Shown here: piece after piece, positions 53,432 to 62,391 of the stretch
Layout: each line of letters opens with the position of its first letter
Position numbering within the stretch: position 1 is the first letter of the stretch
NCBI RefSeq assembly: GCF_016735695.1
Contig: NZ_JAERQD010000011.1
Coordinates: 62,001 to 126,000, forward strand
From: Microvirga zambiensis WSM3693
Lineage (GTDB): Bacteria; Pseudomonadota; Alphaproteobacteria; Rhizobiales; Beijerinckiaceae
Direction of reading: 5' to 3'
Length of the DNA stretch: 64,000 nt
The notes under the pieces: generated by a model
Seen by the model: only the letters and a program-made list of their open reading frames with translations
What the model was told of the DNA's origin: nothing
Database searches by the model: none
Made by a program: the position numbers and the translations under genes

Positions 53432-53721
53432 GCCTTCCGCTTCCGTGGTCGGTTGCGGGTTTCTCGTGTTCCGCTGGAGTGAAGCCCCGAAAGATGGTCG
53501 TGCCGGCAACGGGAGTCGCCGTAGGTTCGATGATATGCGATATGCAAGGTCCATTAGCTCGATCGAAAACAGATTGGTCGGAATCGGCCCTTTGCCATGT
53601 GAATGGACGCGACTTGAACGCGAGAATCGTGCTTAAGGTTTATGCCCGTCAACTCATTGACCAGTCTATCGTAGGTGCTTCTGCAGCCGTCCCGACACCA
53701 TTTGATCGATGTTCACAGTGA
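53431..53721 (+). pseudogene. Remnant copy of the C-terminal domain of the gene at 45624
   Basis: Begins right after the GGDEF-EAL stop. The frame reads WSVAGFSCSAGVKPRKMVVPATGVAVGSMICDMQGPLARSKTDWSESALCHVNGRDLNARIVLKVYARQLIDQS and ends FDRCSQ. It matches the C-terminal domain of the IS-interrupted gene over its whole length. No ATG is found before residue K-P-R-K-M; a GTG at 53473 is possible. The rest of the parent gene is missing, so it is a truncated copy. Confidence 0.7.
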
Positions 53722-53896
53722 GGCCAAAGCACGCAAGCGAACTTCGGTTGCAACACGAGACCTTTTCTTGAGTTGCACCGAAACCATCGTCAGGCTGAGC
53801 ATGATCTCGATTGAAAGCTGGCACTCCAATCGTGGCTTTCTGGAACAAGAGGCCTCCTCATCACCCTCGCAACGGCAGATGGGGCGGCCTCGTCCG

Positions 53897-54271
53897 TCAA
53901 CGGAACAGATTTCGCCGCGGTAGTTGGGACGCTGGATCAAATTTCTTGTCCGGCGAACTATTCTCGGATTCCTGCGACAGGAGCGTGATGGCCAACAGGA
54001 TCCCGGCTGGCCGGATTTGCATCTCCCGATCGATTGCCTTCAAAAGTTCATCGTCTTTCGCTACGTATTCAAGGACGCCCAGCAGGAAATGCGATGATGC
54101 CGCCGACTTACGGATCGTCTCGGGCTGAAGGCCGGTGACGTTCAGAAATTGAATGATCCGATCAACGTCTATGACGATGAAATTCAAGACTTGGATAGCA
54201 ATACTCTCGGCATCGCCTCGGCCGGTGATAACCCTGCCTTGGAATGTCTCGGTCATGTCAGCGTCCGCCAT
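53897..54271 (-). CDS. DUF3572-family protein
   Basis: Protein of 124 aa. The core DAESIAIQVLNFIVIDVDRIIQFLNVTGLQPETIRKSAASSHFLLGVLEYVAKDDELLKAIDREMQIRPAGILLA matches DUF3572, a small alphaproteobacterial family of unknown function. Helical and cytosolic. The start is uncertain: ATG 54271 or 54256. Confidence 0.75.
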   Translation of the reverse strand: MADADMTETFQGRVITGRGDAESIAIQVLNFIVIDVDRIIQFLNVTGLQPETIRKSAASSHFLLGVLEYVAKDDELLKAIDREMQIRPAGILLAITLLSQESENSSPDKKFDPASQLPRRNLFR

Positions 54272-54518
54272 ATCTATATCAGTCGGCGCAAAAGTATTCG
54301 ATGTCGACCCTCCTGTGACAATAGGGGTTTTGGGTCATCTTGGAAGCGTGCCCATTCTGGGCTCACCATAGATGGAGCAGCCCCAAACCACCCAGTTGGC
54401 ATTTGGCGGGACAGATGCTACTTCCGTGCCGATTCCTACAGTTTTCTTTTCCGGGCATAGAGATCAGCATACCGCGCTCTCCGCCTGAAGATCTTTTCTA
54501 ACGATCAGGATTACCTCG

Positions 54519-55649
54519 ATGCCTGGCATCGCACGTCAGTTCGAACCCCAGATTACCCGTAGTGGTGGCGCGCCCTCCAAGTACCGCTTTACCGTCCGCT
54601 GCTCGGATTGTGGCAACATCGACGCTTATGAGGCCTCCAGGCCCGCCAGCCATGACGCCGTCAGGGCCTACTTCAAGGATCGTGGCTGGCTGCTCGGCCG
54701 GGCTGCATCCTTCGACCTGTGCCCGACCTGTCTCGCCCGGCCGCGCCATGCCCAGAACATGCAACCCGCAAGCCAGCCTCGCGAGACCAAAGCTTTGGAC
54801 AAACGGCACCGGGACACAGCCGACATCCTGGCCCGCCACATGGGCAAGCCGGAGGAGTTGGCAGCCGAAATCTTCCGGCCCAAGGAAGCCAAGCCCCTTC
54901 AGGCCTCCGCTCCGAAGGCGCCGGTGCCAGCCCAGGTGATGCCAGCCCTTTCGCCCGAGGTCGAACAGACCCTCTCCGGCATGGCGGCTGATCTAAGAGG
55001 CCTGCGCTCGGCCGTGGAACTCATGGCTGATCAGGTGAGCCAGCTGGTCGCGCTGGGCGGCCGCCAGATCGAGACATTTGCACACCTGACCCCAGTTCTG
55101 ACCCAGTCGGCCGGGGGTATTTCGGACGGCCTTCGGCAAGTGGCCCGGGCCGTCCAATCGATTCCGCAATTGCCGCAGCCTGTGCCGGACCAGCTTCCTG
55201 TCGCGGAGGCTGACGCCGATATCTCTCAACAGCCGCCCGACGCTGCCGACCCGGTACAACTCTCAGAAGTGGAAGCGCCTGAGCCACCCCGGCGGGCCCG
55301 GGGTCGGCGGAAGGCCAAGGACGAGACAGGTCCAAGCGCGCCCGCCAATGTCGTGGTAAAGTCCATTGCGGATGCCAACGGCAAAGACCGGTTCTACACC
55401 TCGATCCGCCTGCCACGTGAGCTGTGGGACAGCGCCGGGTTTGGGCCCACCGATCGCCTGTTGCTCGACTGGAGCGGCAGGGCTCTTAGCATTCAGCGAG
55501 CAGCCGAGGGCGGTGTGAAGCCGAAGGCGATCGGTGGCACGTCTGTGGTGCTTCAGTCCTGGAAACTGGGAAACCTGAATTTCGACCAGCCGAAGGTGAC
55601 GAACGGGGAGGGATCGCTTCGCCTAACCGCACGGCCATCAGGCACGTAA
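54519..55649 (+). CDS. Hypothetical protein with N-terminal zinc-binding Cys pairs, 376 aa
   Basis: N-terminal domain with C28-x2-C31 and C68-x2-C71 (VRCSDCGN...FDLCPTCLARP), a likely zinc ribbon. A helical middle (about 100-230) with SGMAADLRGLRSAVELMADQVSQLVAL is followed by a Pro/Glu-rich and Arg-rich linker (PPRRARGRRKAKDE). The C-terminal part (about 285-340) is KDRFYTSIRLPRELWDSAGFGPTDRLLLDWSGRALSIQRAAEG, similar in pattern to AbrB/SpoVT-type DNA-binding folds. A DNA-binding role is plausible but not shown. The ATG has an AGGA about 10 nt upstream. Confidence 0.6.
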   Translation: MPGIARQFEPQITRSGGAPSKYRFTVRCSDCGNIDAYEASRPASHDAVRAYFKDRGWLLGRAASFDLCPTCLARPRHAQNMQPASQPRETKALDKRHRDTADILARHMGKPEELAAEIFRPKEAKPLQASAPKAPVPAQVMPALSPEVEQTLSGMAADLRGLRSAVELMADQVSQLVALGGRQIETFAHLTPVLTQSAGGISDGLRQVARAVQSIPQLPQPVPDQLPVAEADADISQQPPDAADPVQLSEVEAPEPPRRARGRRKAKDETGPSAPANVVVKSIADANGKDRFYTSIRLPRELWDSAGFGPTDRLLLDWSGRALSIQRAAEGGVKPKAIGGTSVVLQSWKLGNLNFDQPKVTNGEGSLRLTARPSGT

Positions 55650-55713
55650 CCCGGGTTTCCGCGATCATTCAACGCTGTCGATAAGGAGTGGCTCTCGGCC
55701 CTCCATGGTCCAC

Positions 55714-56175
55714 TCAGGGCAGGGCAGACGAGACCCTACAAGCGATCGCGCGCATGGCCTCAGCCTGAGCGGCGTGTCCGGTGTCCCAAAGCTTCTGCGC
55801 GGCGTCATCCAGGATCGACGGGAGGACACTCACTGATACGTGGCGGACCGACACCCGGCGTGGAGCACTCGTCTTCACTGGATTGTAACGCCGCGGTGAC
55901 TGGCTGCGCTCGAGCGCCGCTTCAATCGCAGAGCGGAGAGAGAGGGTCGTGCGGATCGTCATGTGGAAGGCAGTGAGCGTCGTTGCAAGAGTCGGCGCGG
56001 CAATAGCGTCTGTCTCTTCCAGCTCGGTGGCCGCATGCTGAAGGTCCAGGATGAAAGAGCCAAGGCCGAAAAGAACCGCGCGCCACTCGACGGGCAGCAG
56101 GCGCATTTCGAGCGCGATCGTACGCGGCACACTGCGCCGGACTTCCGCGGTTTGGCTTGACACTAAAGCCTCCAT
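55714..56175 (-). CDS. Hypothetical helical protein, 153 aa
   Basis: Soluble protein: EMRLLPVEWRAVLFGLGSFILDLQHAATELEETDAIAAPTLATTLTAFHMTIRTTLSLRSAIEAALERS, with a basic middle (PRRYNPVKTSAPRRVSVRHVS) and a helical end. No family recognised. Converges on the zinc-ribbon gene; upstream of it on the same strand is the SSB-like gene. Confidence 0.5.
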   Translation of the reverse strand: MEALVSSQTAEVRRSVPRTIALEMRLLPVEWRAVLFGLGSFILDLQHAATELEETDAIAAPTLATTLTAFHMTIRTTLSLRSAIEAALERSQSPRRYNPVKTSAPRRVSVRHVSVSVLPSILDDAAQKLWDTGHAAQAEAMRAIACRVSSALP

Positions 56176-56220
56176 TTAGCGGTGAACGGGGCGGGGACGG
56201 AAAGCCCCACCCTGAAGGCG

Positions 56221-56553
56221 TTAGCCCTCGTCGCGGGTGCTGGACGCTCGGGCGAGACGGGAGAAGGTGTCGCAGATCAGATCGACGGTATAGACCGTCT
56301 CGCCATTCTTTTCAAAGCTGCCCTGACGGATGCGGCCCTCGGCCTGGACCAGATCGCCGGTCCCGACATGTTCTGCGATGTAACCCTGCGTCCGATCGCT
56401 GAAGATTGTTACGGTGTTGTAGTGCGGATCATCCTTCCACTCGGTGCCATCCTTCACCTGGTAATTGGCGGCAATAGTGAGTTTCAGAGCCTTGCCGACG
56501 TGGGCACTGCGGACAACCTGACCGCGGACTTCGAACCTAGCGACGTTTCTCAT
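56221..56553 (-). CDS. Single-stranded DNA-binding protein-like (SSB, OB fold)
   Basis: Product of 110 aa from ATG 56553 (AGGAGA at 6 nt). OB-fold pattern: RNVARFEVRGQVVRSAHVGKALKLTIAANYQVKDGTEWKDDPHYNTVTIFSDRTQGYIAEHVGTGDLVQAEGRIRQGSFEKNGETVYTVDLICDTFSRL. This is SSB-like. The acidic C-terminal tip (DDDIPF type) of replicative SSB is absent; the chain ends STRDEG. That suggests a plasmid-, phage- or element-type SSB paralogue rather than the housekeeping one. Confidence 0.82.
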   Translation of the reverse strand: MRNVARFEVRGQVVRSAHVGKALKLTIAANYQVKDGTEWKDDPHYNTVTIFSDRTQGYIAEHVGTGDLVQAEGRIRQGSFEKNGETVYTVDLICDTFSRLARASSTRDEG

Positions 56554-57028
56554 AGTCTTTCTCCTAGTTGGGCTTAAGCACCGCAAGACGCCATTGCAGC
56601 ATCTCGGATCTGACGGCACCTGCACGTGGATGCTTCGCTGCAATCGTGCCTTCGATCTTCGCGGAGAAAGGGTACACGGATCTCAGTGCAGTCTAGACGT
56701 GAGAGCAGCCCCCCGTCTAGAAACGACGGAGCATCGATGAAGAACACCGACAACGATGTTCGTCGACGGTTGAAATGTAAGCCTGCCAGTTGCCGAAGAT
56801 GCTGGGTCACCTGACCGGCGGCCGGTCCAGCCGCACGCTCTTTGTACTGTAGGATAACCATTGTCTGATCGTCATACGCTTCGCGGACATCTTCCATGCT
56901 TAGAGCTCGAACTAGACGCATAAGGGAAATTACGAAAGTCCGAGGTGACCACGTTCAACAGCTTAATTGTGAATTTCACCCATCGCTCTCAAATCGAGCT
57001 GAGACAGGTCACTTGGCAAGTGAAAAGC

Positions 57029-57556
57029 TTAAGCTGGAGTTCGCTGTTTGCGTCGGAGCTTGCCAGTGCTGCGGCTTGGGTCTTGACCGCGCGGCTCGGC
57101 CTTTGACTTTGAGGCGGACGAACCATGAGGATCGTGGCGAGGCAGATTGCGCTCTCCGGAAACCTCGAAGGGCGGAAGCGGCGTTCCAGCGGCTAGGATC
57201 CCTTTCACAGCTTCTCCGAGAAGATCATCCGGCAATGCTGGATGATACTCCCACGCACGGCCTCGGCCGTGGCTTGCGGTCACGAGCCTGCGCTTAATCA
57301 AGCCAAGGCTCTCAAGACGCTCCGCAATCCTGATGATCGCCGTTGAGGTCATCTTCGTGAGTGTTTTCAAGCGCGCGGTGGTGATCGGATCTCGCGAATC
57401 TGAGTACTCGTAAATTATCCACAGGATTCCAAGGTGCTGCACGGCCATGGCCCCAGACTCTTGCTCAAGAAGGTCTGCCAATACAATCCGAATGATGGCC
57501 CTCCGAACGAACGATAGGGATTCGCCCTGAAATTGTAATTTTGGCCCTTGCCCCAC
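57029..57556 (-). CDS. Winged-helix (MarR-like) DNA-binding protein
   Basis: About 175 aa. Winged-helix core: SGAMAVQHLGILWIIYEYSDSRDPITTARLKTLTKMTSTAIIRIAERLESLGLIKRRLVTASHGRGRAWEYHPAL. A basic tail (SASKSKAEPRGQDPSRSTGKLRRKQRTPA) could add nonspecific DNA contacts. GTG start at 57556 has a weak ribosome site, so the true start may be internal. It is similar in layout to the protein at 62392. Target unknown. Confidence 0.6.
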   Translation of the reverse strand: MGQGPKLQFQGESLSFVRRAIIRIVLADLLEQESGAMAVQHLGILWIIYEYSDSRDPITTARLKTLTKMTSTAIIRIAERLESLGLIKRRLVTASHGRGRAWEYHPALPDDLLGEAVKGILAAGTPLPPFEVSGERNLPRHDPHGSSASKSKAEPRGQDPSRSTGKLRRKQRTPA

Positions 57557-57741
57557 CTTTTATTTCCCCCTAGAGCGACGTTCAGGTTTATTAACGGTTC
57601 ACGTCGATACGAATCCATGCGCGCTCTACATGAGTTGAGCGCGGGAGTAGTAGCGCATTGATTTCCCCCTGTCTTCAGGGGCGAATGCCTGTCGTCCTGA
57701 AAACCAAAGCCTTTCACAGTTCAATCGTTCTCAGGCGACGC

Positions 57742-58074
57742 ATGATCATGAATACTAAGGCAGAGCGCCTCCCGGCACAGCGCCCGGATTCCATCAGTGT
57801 AATGAACTCCCTCGGCATCGAGGCCGAGCTCGCCAAAGCCACAAATGCCGGGATGGCCCTGTCAGTCGGTGATCCCGATACGCAAGCTGTCTTCTGCCGG
57901 CTGCTTTGGGCGCTTGGTAGTAGCGCTCCCTTCCAGCAGGTTGAGGAGATTGCAGATGAGTGGCGTCAGAAAGTGGAAGGCAGCCTTGCAGTTACCGACT
58001 CGGCTGGCTTGCACGGCATAATCACTGACATTCTCGTCGGAATGCAGGCCTACGTTCCAGCGCGTCAGCACTGA
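57742..58074 (+). CDS. Hypothetical protein, about 110 aa
   Basis: Reads IMNTKAERLPAQRPDSISVMNSLGIEAELAKATNAGMALSVGDPDTQAVFCRLLWALGSSAPFQQVEEIADEWRQKVEGSLAVTDSAGLHGIITDILVGM. Soluble and helical with no known motif. Two adjacent ATGs (57742, 57748) are possible. Just upstream of the autotransporter gene, same strand. Confidence 0.45.
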   Translation: MIMNTKAERLPAQRPDSISVMNSLGIEAELAKATNAGMALSVGDPDTQAVFCRLLWALGSSAPFQQVEEIADEWRQKVEGSLAVTDSAGLHGIITDILVGMQAYVPARQH

Positions 58075-58227
58075 CGGTTTAGCAGCCTGCATTTTCCTTG
58101 CAGATTGCGCGTTACGTAAAGCTATGCCCGCATAGCTCCCCCCAAGTGACCCTTTCCTCATGGCGGTCTAGTCTCTATGTCCCTTCACTTTCCTCCCCGC
58201 TCCAGCGCGGCGCTTTCGGCGTCTGCG

Positions 58228-60051
58228 ATGAAGTCGTTTTACATTCGCGCGCGAACTGCGGCTGTTGGCCTCGCCGCGCTCGGTCTCGTAGCCCCGAATG
58301 CGGCCTACGCTGCTCCGACTGTTACTGGCACGCAAGGCTGCGTGATCAAGCCGGGCGCAACGACATACACTCCAGCGAGCGGTGGAACGTCCGGCGAGGA
58401 TGCAGGCAACACAACAAACGCGCCGATTGGCTGTGCTGGCGCCCAAGGTTCGAGCCTGACTACTCAGGGCAACTTCGCAGATACGAACTCTGTGAATAAT
58501 GCAATTACCAACCTGCAGAACCAGATTAACAATATCAATGGCCAAATGAACGAGGATACGCCCGTTGTATCGGACGGTTCTACCATCCAAGGCAATGGCA
58601 CAGCTGGATCTCCTCTTAGGCTCAATCCTGCGATCACCAACCAGATCAACAATCATGAGGTCCGATTAGGGGGCGTCGAGGCGGTGAACAACGCCCAAAC
58701 TACTCGACTCGATAATGTTGAGGCGAGGAACGCCACGCAAGACACTCGGCTGACCAATACCGAGACGAAAAACACGGCTCAAGACACCCGGCTTGATGCC
58801 GTCGAGCAGAGAAACGTCATTCAAGACGACCGCATTGATGCGATCGAGTCCGTCAATGGCACTCAGAACCAGACTCTAGCGAACCACGAGACTAGAATTG
58901 GCGGCCTCGAGACAACCGTTGCCTCACACGGCACGCGGTTGGATGCGGCTGAAACTGTGCTTGCGGACCATTCTTCGCAACTCTCAAATCACACTTCGCA
59001 GCTTACTGATCATGCAACACAATTGGCAGATCACGGTTCCCGCCTAGGGACAGTTGAGACGAAGGTTGCCGGTCTGACCGTGACTGTCGATCAGCACTCG
59101 ACGTGGATCAACAATGTGAATGCCGGTAAGGGCATTACGAACTTCCGCACCAACAGCAACGGCCCGGATGCGCAAGCGACCGGCGACAAGACCGTTTCAG
59201 TGGGGGCGGGATCGGTGGCCTCGCATACTAATTCGGTTGCTCTCGGTGACGGCTCCACAACGGATCGAGAGAACTCCGTTTCTGTCGGTACGGCTGGCGG
59301 CGAGCGGCAGATTACCAATGTGGCGGCTGGCACAGAGAACACGGACGCGGCGAACGTGGCCCAACTGCGCGCCTTGGCGGCCGCTCTCGGTGGCGGTGCT
59401 GCGGTCGGGGCAGGCAGCAACGGCCAGACGATCAACGGGCGTTCTTCTGGCGCGGCGGAAGGAGGCTCGGCGTCGGATGGCGGCGCTGTCTTAATGCCAA
59501 CCTATAAGGTTCAAGATCGTGAGTACCGGAACGTCGGCGGGGCAATTGCCGCCCTCGACGACAGCACAATTAAGTACAACCGCAATGAAGATGGCTCGAA
59601 GAGCAATCGGATCACTTTGAGCGGCGGCGACAAGCGCAAGCCGGTCCAGATCAGCAATGTGGCGGACGGCGTGAAGGACTTCGACGCCGTGAATGTGGGC
59701 CAACTCAAGGCCGCTGCCGGGGGAGGGAAGACCTACACCGATACCCGTATCGACGTCATGAAAGAGTATGTCGATCGCCGCTTTAGCGCGCTCTCCGGCG
59801 AGATCGGAGAGGTCCGCAAAGAGGCTAGGGCGGCGGCGGCTGTCGGCCTTGCAACGGCCTCCCTCCGGTACGATCCGCGTCCCGGCAAGGTGAGTTTTGC
59901 TGGCGGCGCTGGTCATTGGCGCGGCTCAACCGGCATGGCGATGGGTGTTGGCTGGAACAGCGAAGACGGTGTTGCTCGCTACAATATCTCTGCAAGCACG
60001 GCTGACGGCGGATGGGGCGTGGCGGGCGGAATGTCCTTCACTCTGAACTAA
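58228..60051 (+). CDS. Trimeric autotransporter adhesin (YadA-type anchor)
   Basis: About 607 aa. Signal peptide (RTAAVGLAALGLVAPNAAYAA). A coiled-coil stalk (about 140-300) is built of 14- to 15-residue units such as TQDTRLTNTE and AQDTRLDAVE, later HSSQLSNHTSQLTDH. Head/neck motifs follow: SVGAGSVASHTNSVALGDGSTTDRENSVSVG and two neck signatures (RQITNVAAGTENTDAANVAQL; QISNVADGVKDFDAVNVGQL). The final 60 residues form the four-strand YadA anchor (SLRYDPRPGKVSFAGGAGHWRGSTGMAMGVGWNSEDGVARYNISASTADGGWGVAGGMSFTL). It would be an outer-membrane adhesin. A longer start at 58177 is possible. Confidence 0.88.
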   Translation: MKSFYIRARTAAVGLAALGLVAPNAAYAAPTVTGTQGCVIKPGATTYTPASGGTSGEDAGNTTNAPIGCAGAQGSSLTTQGNFADTNSVNNAITNLQNQINNINGQMNEDTPVVSDGSTIQGNGTAGSPLRLNPAITNQINNHEVRLGGVEAVNNAQTTRLDNVEARNATQDTRLTNTETKNTAQDTRLDAVEQRNVIQDDRIDAIESVNGTQNQTLANHETRIGGLETTVASHGTRLDAAETVLADHSSQLSNHTSQLTDHATQLADHGSRLGTVETKVAGLTVTVDQHSTWINNVNAGKGITNFRTNSNGPDAQATGDKTVSVGAGSVASHTNSVALGDGSTTDRENSVSVGTAGGERQITNVAAGTENTDAANVAQLRALAAALGGGAAVGAGSNGQTINGRSSGAAEGGSASDGGAVLMPTYKVQDREYRNVGGAIAALDDSTIKYNRNEDGSKSNRITLSGGDKRKPVQISNVADGVKDFDAVNVGQLKAAAGGGKTYTDTRIDVMKEYVDRRFSALSGEIGEVRKEARAAAAVGLATASLRYDPRPGKVSFAGGAGHWRGSTGMAMGVGWNSEDGVARYNISASTADGGWGVAGGMSFTLN

Positions 60052-60061
60052 GGGGCTGACT

Positions 60062-60907
60062 ATGAAAGACAACTCAACAATCAAGTTTGCCGGGCTCCTG
60101 GCGGTTGCTGCCGTTGGCTCCCTTGCCCTGCTCCGATCGGCGGCAATGGCTCAACAGCCGCTCGTTCCTCCGGTTGCGCCAAAGACGGAAGCACCCCCGG
60201 CGCAAACGCCTGCTTCGGTCCAGCCTGCTCCAACACAAGCGGCGGCTCCTGCTCCTCAAGCCGCCGCGCCTGCAATGGCGCGGCTGGCACTGACGAGCGT
60301 CGTCGTTCCCGGTGAACCGGTGAGTGATGGCGATTATGTCTCCTCGTCGCGCTACTACGGCGATTGGCGGCTGGCTTGTGATGAAATCGAGTCCCGCAAT
60401 CGCCGCGTCTGCCGGTTGGAACAGGAACTTAGGCTTGGGGGCAGGTGGGCTCTGACTTGGAAGCTAGTCGAGTCCTCGCAAAAGAAGCCGTTCTTCCTTG
60501 TTTCCTTCCCGGCTGCAGCAAATCCGGCAAGCAAAGTCCAACTGGTGATCGGCGGCTTCATCCGTGAGTTCGGCAAGGATGAGTGGGCCTGCTCAGGCGC
60601 AACTTGTGAACTTTACATCCCTGCCGACACGACTGCGCAACAGTTGATCCTGGGTGCCAACAACATACGGTTCCGTTACACCCTCGGTACCGAAACAATC
60701 GATCTTGCGGCGTCCATGAAGGGCTTCATGACCGCACTTGATACGCTGGTGGATGAGCCCTCAGCCATTCAACCCGCTTCAACGCCTGCGGTGGCAAAGC
60801 CGGTCAAGCCGGAGCGGAAGAAGGTAGTGAGCCGTCAATTTGAGACGATCCGGCGCACGAATGATCCCATGCCGGATGCTCTCAAAAAGATCTACGGGGT
60901 CAACTGA
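60062..60907 (+). CDS. Invasion-associated locus B (IalB)-like exported protein
   Basis: Product of 281 aa. Signal sequence ends near SAAMAQQ, then a Pro/Ala/Gln-rich linker of about 45 residues. The core reads YYGDWRLACDEIESRNRRVCRLEQEL...ALTWKLVESSQKKPFFLVSFPAA, WACSGATCELYIPADTTAQQLILGANNIRFRYTLG. The GDW..ACD...CRLEQ and C-x4-C pattern is that of IalB (periplasmic, alphaproteobacterial). The basic C-terminal 50 residues are extra. Begins 10 bp after the autotransporter stop, so co-transcribed. Confidence 0.75.
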   Translation: MKDNSTIKFAGLLAVAAVGSLALLRSAAMAQQPLVPPVAPKTEAPPAQTPASVQPAPTQAAAPAPQAAAPAMARLALTSVVVPGEPVSDGDYVSSSRYYGDWRLACDEIESRNRRVCRLEQELRLGGRWALTWKLVESSQKKPFFLVSFPAAANPASKVQLVIGGFIREFGKDEWACSGATCELYIPADTTAQQLILGANNIRFRYTLGTETIDLAASMKGFMTALDTLVDEPSAIQPASTPAVAKPVKPERKKVVSRQFETIRRTNDPMPDALKKIYGVN

Positions 60908-60967
60908 TCGGCAAGCGTTCTAGCATTAGAACGCTACTATCCTGGGCGAAAGACTGAAGGGCAAGAC

Positions 60968-62308
60968 GTGGCGACTCCGACAGGCAACACCGTTCCGATC
61001 ACTTACTTTTATGATGACTACCCGCCGATTGGTAACGCTAAATCATTGCTCAGCGGAACAAAGTGGGGAGGGGACATTGGGAAAGGCGTTACGCTCACAT
61101 GGAGCTTAGCCCGGCCTGGGATCTCGACATACACCTACGCAAAGCGCGATGTGCAAGCCTTCGATCAGGCGGAGGTTGCCGCGATCAGGAAGGCCCTTAA
61201 GAAGTGGTCGGACGTTGCGGCAATCAAATTTGCGCAGGTGACGGAAACGAGCAGCAAGGTTGGAGAGCTTCGATTTGTGGAAAGCACAAGCGTCGGAACT
61301 GCTGCGGCCTTCTTGCCCTCTGAGGCCCCGAGCGCCGGAGATGTTTGGGTTAATCCGAGCACCAGCATAGTGGGTGATCCGCACAACTTTGGTCCTAAGG
61401 CAATCATGCATGAAATTGGGCATGCGCTTGGGCTAAAGCACCCGTTCGGCTCTGGTGGTGGCGGAAAGAGTGCCATGAAGTACGATAGCCTGCTCTACTC
61501 TGCCATGGCCTACAACGCTGTGGGGGCAAACGACAAGAACATCCCCGACTTCTACCCTGAAACACCAATGTATAACGATCTGGTGGCAATTCAGGCGCTC
61601 TACGGTCGCAACAAAAAGCACAATTCTGGCAACAACACCTTTATCTTCGAGGAAGGCCACAAATACTGGCAGGCGATTGATGACGCTGGCGGCACCGACA
61701 CCATCAAATACGTCGGAACATTGGGCGTTACTGTAGACCTGCGGGAAGGAAAGTTCAGTACCGTGAGCGCGCCGATTTCCTGGGCGATGGACAAGTACCT
61801 CAATGGCACGGTCACAATTGGTCCGAAGAGCATCATCGAGAAAGCGATTGGCGGCGACGGAAATGATACGTTGATCGGCAACGATGCCAAGAACGCGCTG
61901 CAAGGTGGCCTCGGCAATGACAACCTGAACGGCGGCAAGGGCGATGACCGGCTTTATGGCAGCGCTGGCTCGGATGTTCTGACGGGCGGCTCGGGTAAGG
62001 ATGCTTTCGTATTCGACACGGCTCCTGTGAGCGGTGAAGTAGACCGGGTTACGGATTTTAGCGTCAAGGATGACACGTTCTGGCTGAGCCGGTGGGCCTT
62101 CGGTTCCCTGTCCAGCAAGGGCACTCCGGCCAAGAGCTTCTTCAAGGTGGGATCTGCGGCCGCGGACGGAAACGATTTCATCATCTATAACAAGGGAACC
62201 GGCCTGCTGTCATATGACGCCGACGGCGCCGGGGCAGGGGAGGCGATTGCTTTTGCTCAACTCAAGTCGGGCTTGGCGCTCACCTACAAGGATTTCCTCG
62301 TGATCTGA
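60968..62308 (+). CDS. Serralysin-type RTX metalloprotease (M10)
   Basis: Secreted zinc protease of 446 aa with no N-terminal signal, as expected for type I secretion. Zinc motif H148-E-x2-H152-x2-G-x2-H158 (HEIGHALGLKH), a Met-turn in YSAMAYNA, and Ca-binding RTX nonapeptides at about 296-345 (GGDGNDTLIG, GGLGNDNL, GGKGDDRLYG, GGSGKDAF). The C-terminal DFLVI end resembles type I secretion signals. No type I exporter lies in the window. GTG start after AAGGG. It follows the IalB-like gene by 60 bp, and a terminator ends the unit. Confidence 0.9.
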   Translation: MATPTGNTVPITYFYDDYPPIGNAKSLLSGTKWGGDIGKGVTLTWSLARPGISTYTYAKRDVQAFDQAEVAAIRKALKKWSDVAAIKFAQVTETSSKVGELRFVESTSVGTAAAFLPSEAPSAGDVWVNPSTSIVGDPHNFGPKAIMHEIGHALGLKHPFGSGGGGKSAMKYDSLLYSAMAYNAVGANDKNIPDFYPETPMYNDLVAIQALYGRNKKHNSGNNTFIFEEGHKYWQAIDDAGGTDTIKYVGTLGVTVDLREGKFSTVSAPISWAMDKYLNGTVTIGPKSIIEKAIGGDGNDTLIGNDAKNALQGGLGNDNLNGGKGDDRLYGSAGSDVLTGGSGKDAFVFDTAPVSGEVDRVTDFSVKDDTFWLSRWAFGSLSSKGTPAKSFFKVGSAAADGNDFIIYNKGTGLLSYDADGAGAGEAIAFAQLKSGLALTYKDFLVI

Positions 62309-62320
62309 TACGGAAAAGGA

Positions 62321-62342
62321 CCGGTCTGTGACAACGGACCGG
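62321..62342 (+). terminator. Rho-independent terminator after the serralysin gene
   Basis: CCGGTCTGT / ACGGACCGG, a 9-bp stem with one G-T pair and a 4-nt loop (GACA), followed by the pyrimidine tail CCTTCTTCTTCTC. Ends the adhesin-IalB-protease unit. Confidence 0.65.
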
Positions 62343-62391
62343 CCTTCTTCTTCTCAGCCTATGTGCGGCTGCGGGGCCGTTAGGGGAAACC

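Noticed and set aside
56574..56921. Minus-strand frame of 115 aa upstream of the SSB-like gene
   Set aside because: The first part looks helical, but there is no ribosome site and the rest is Cys/Arg-rich without pattern. Could not be supported.
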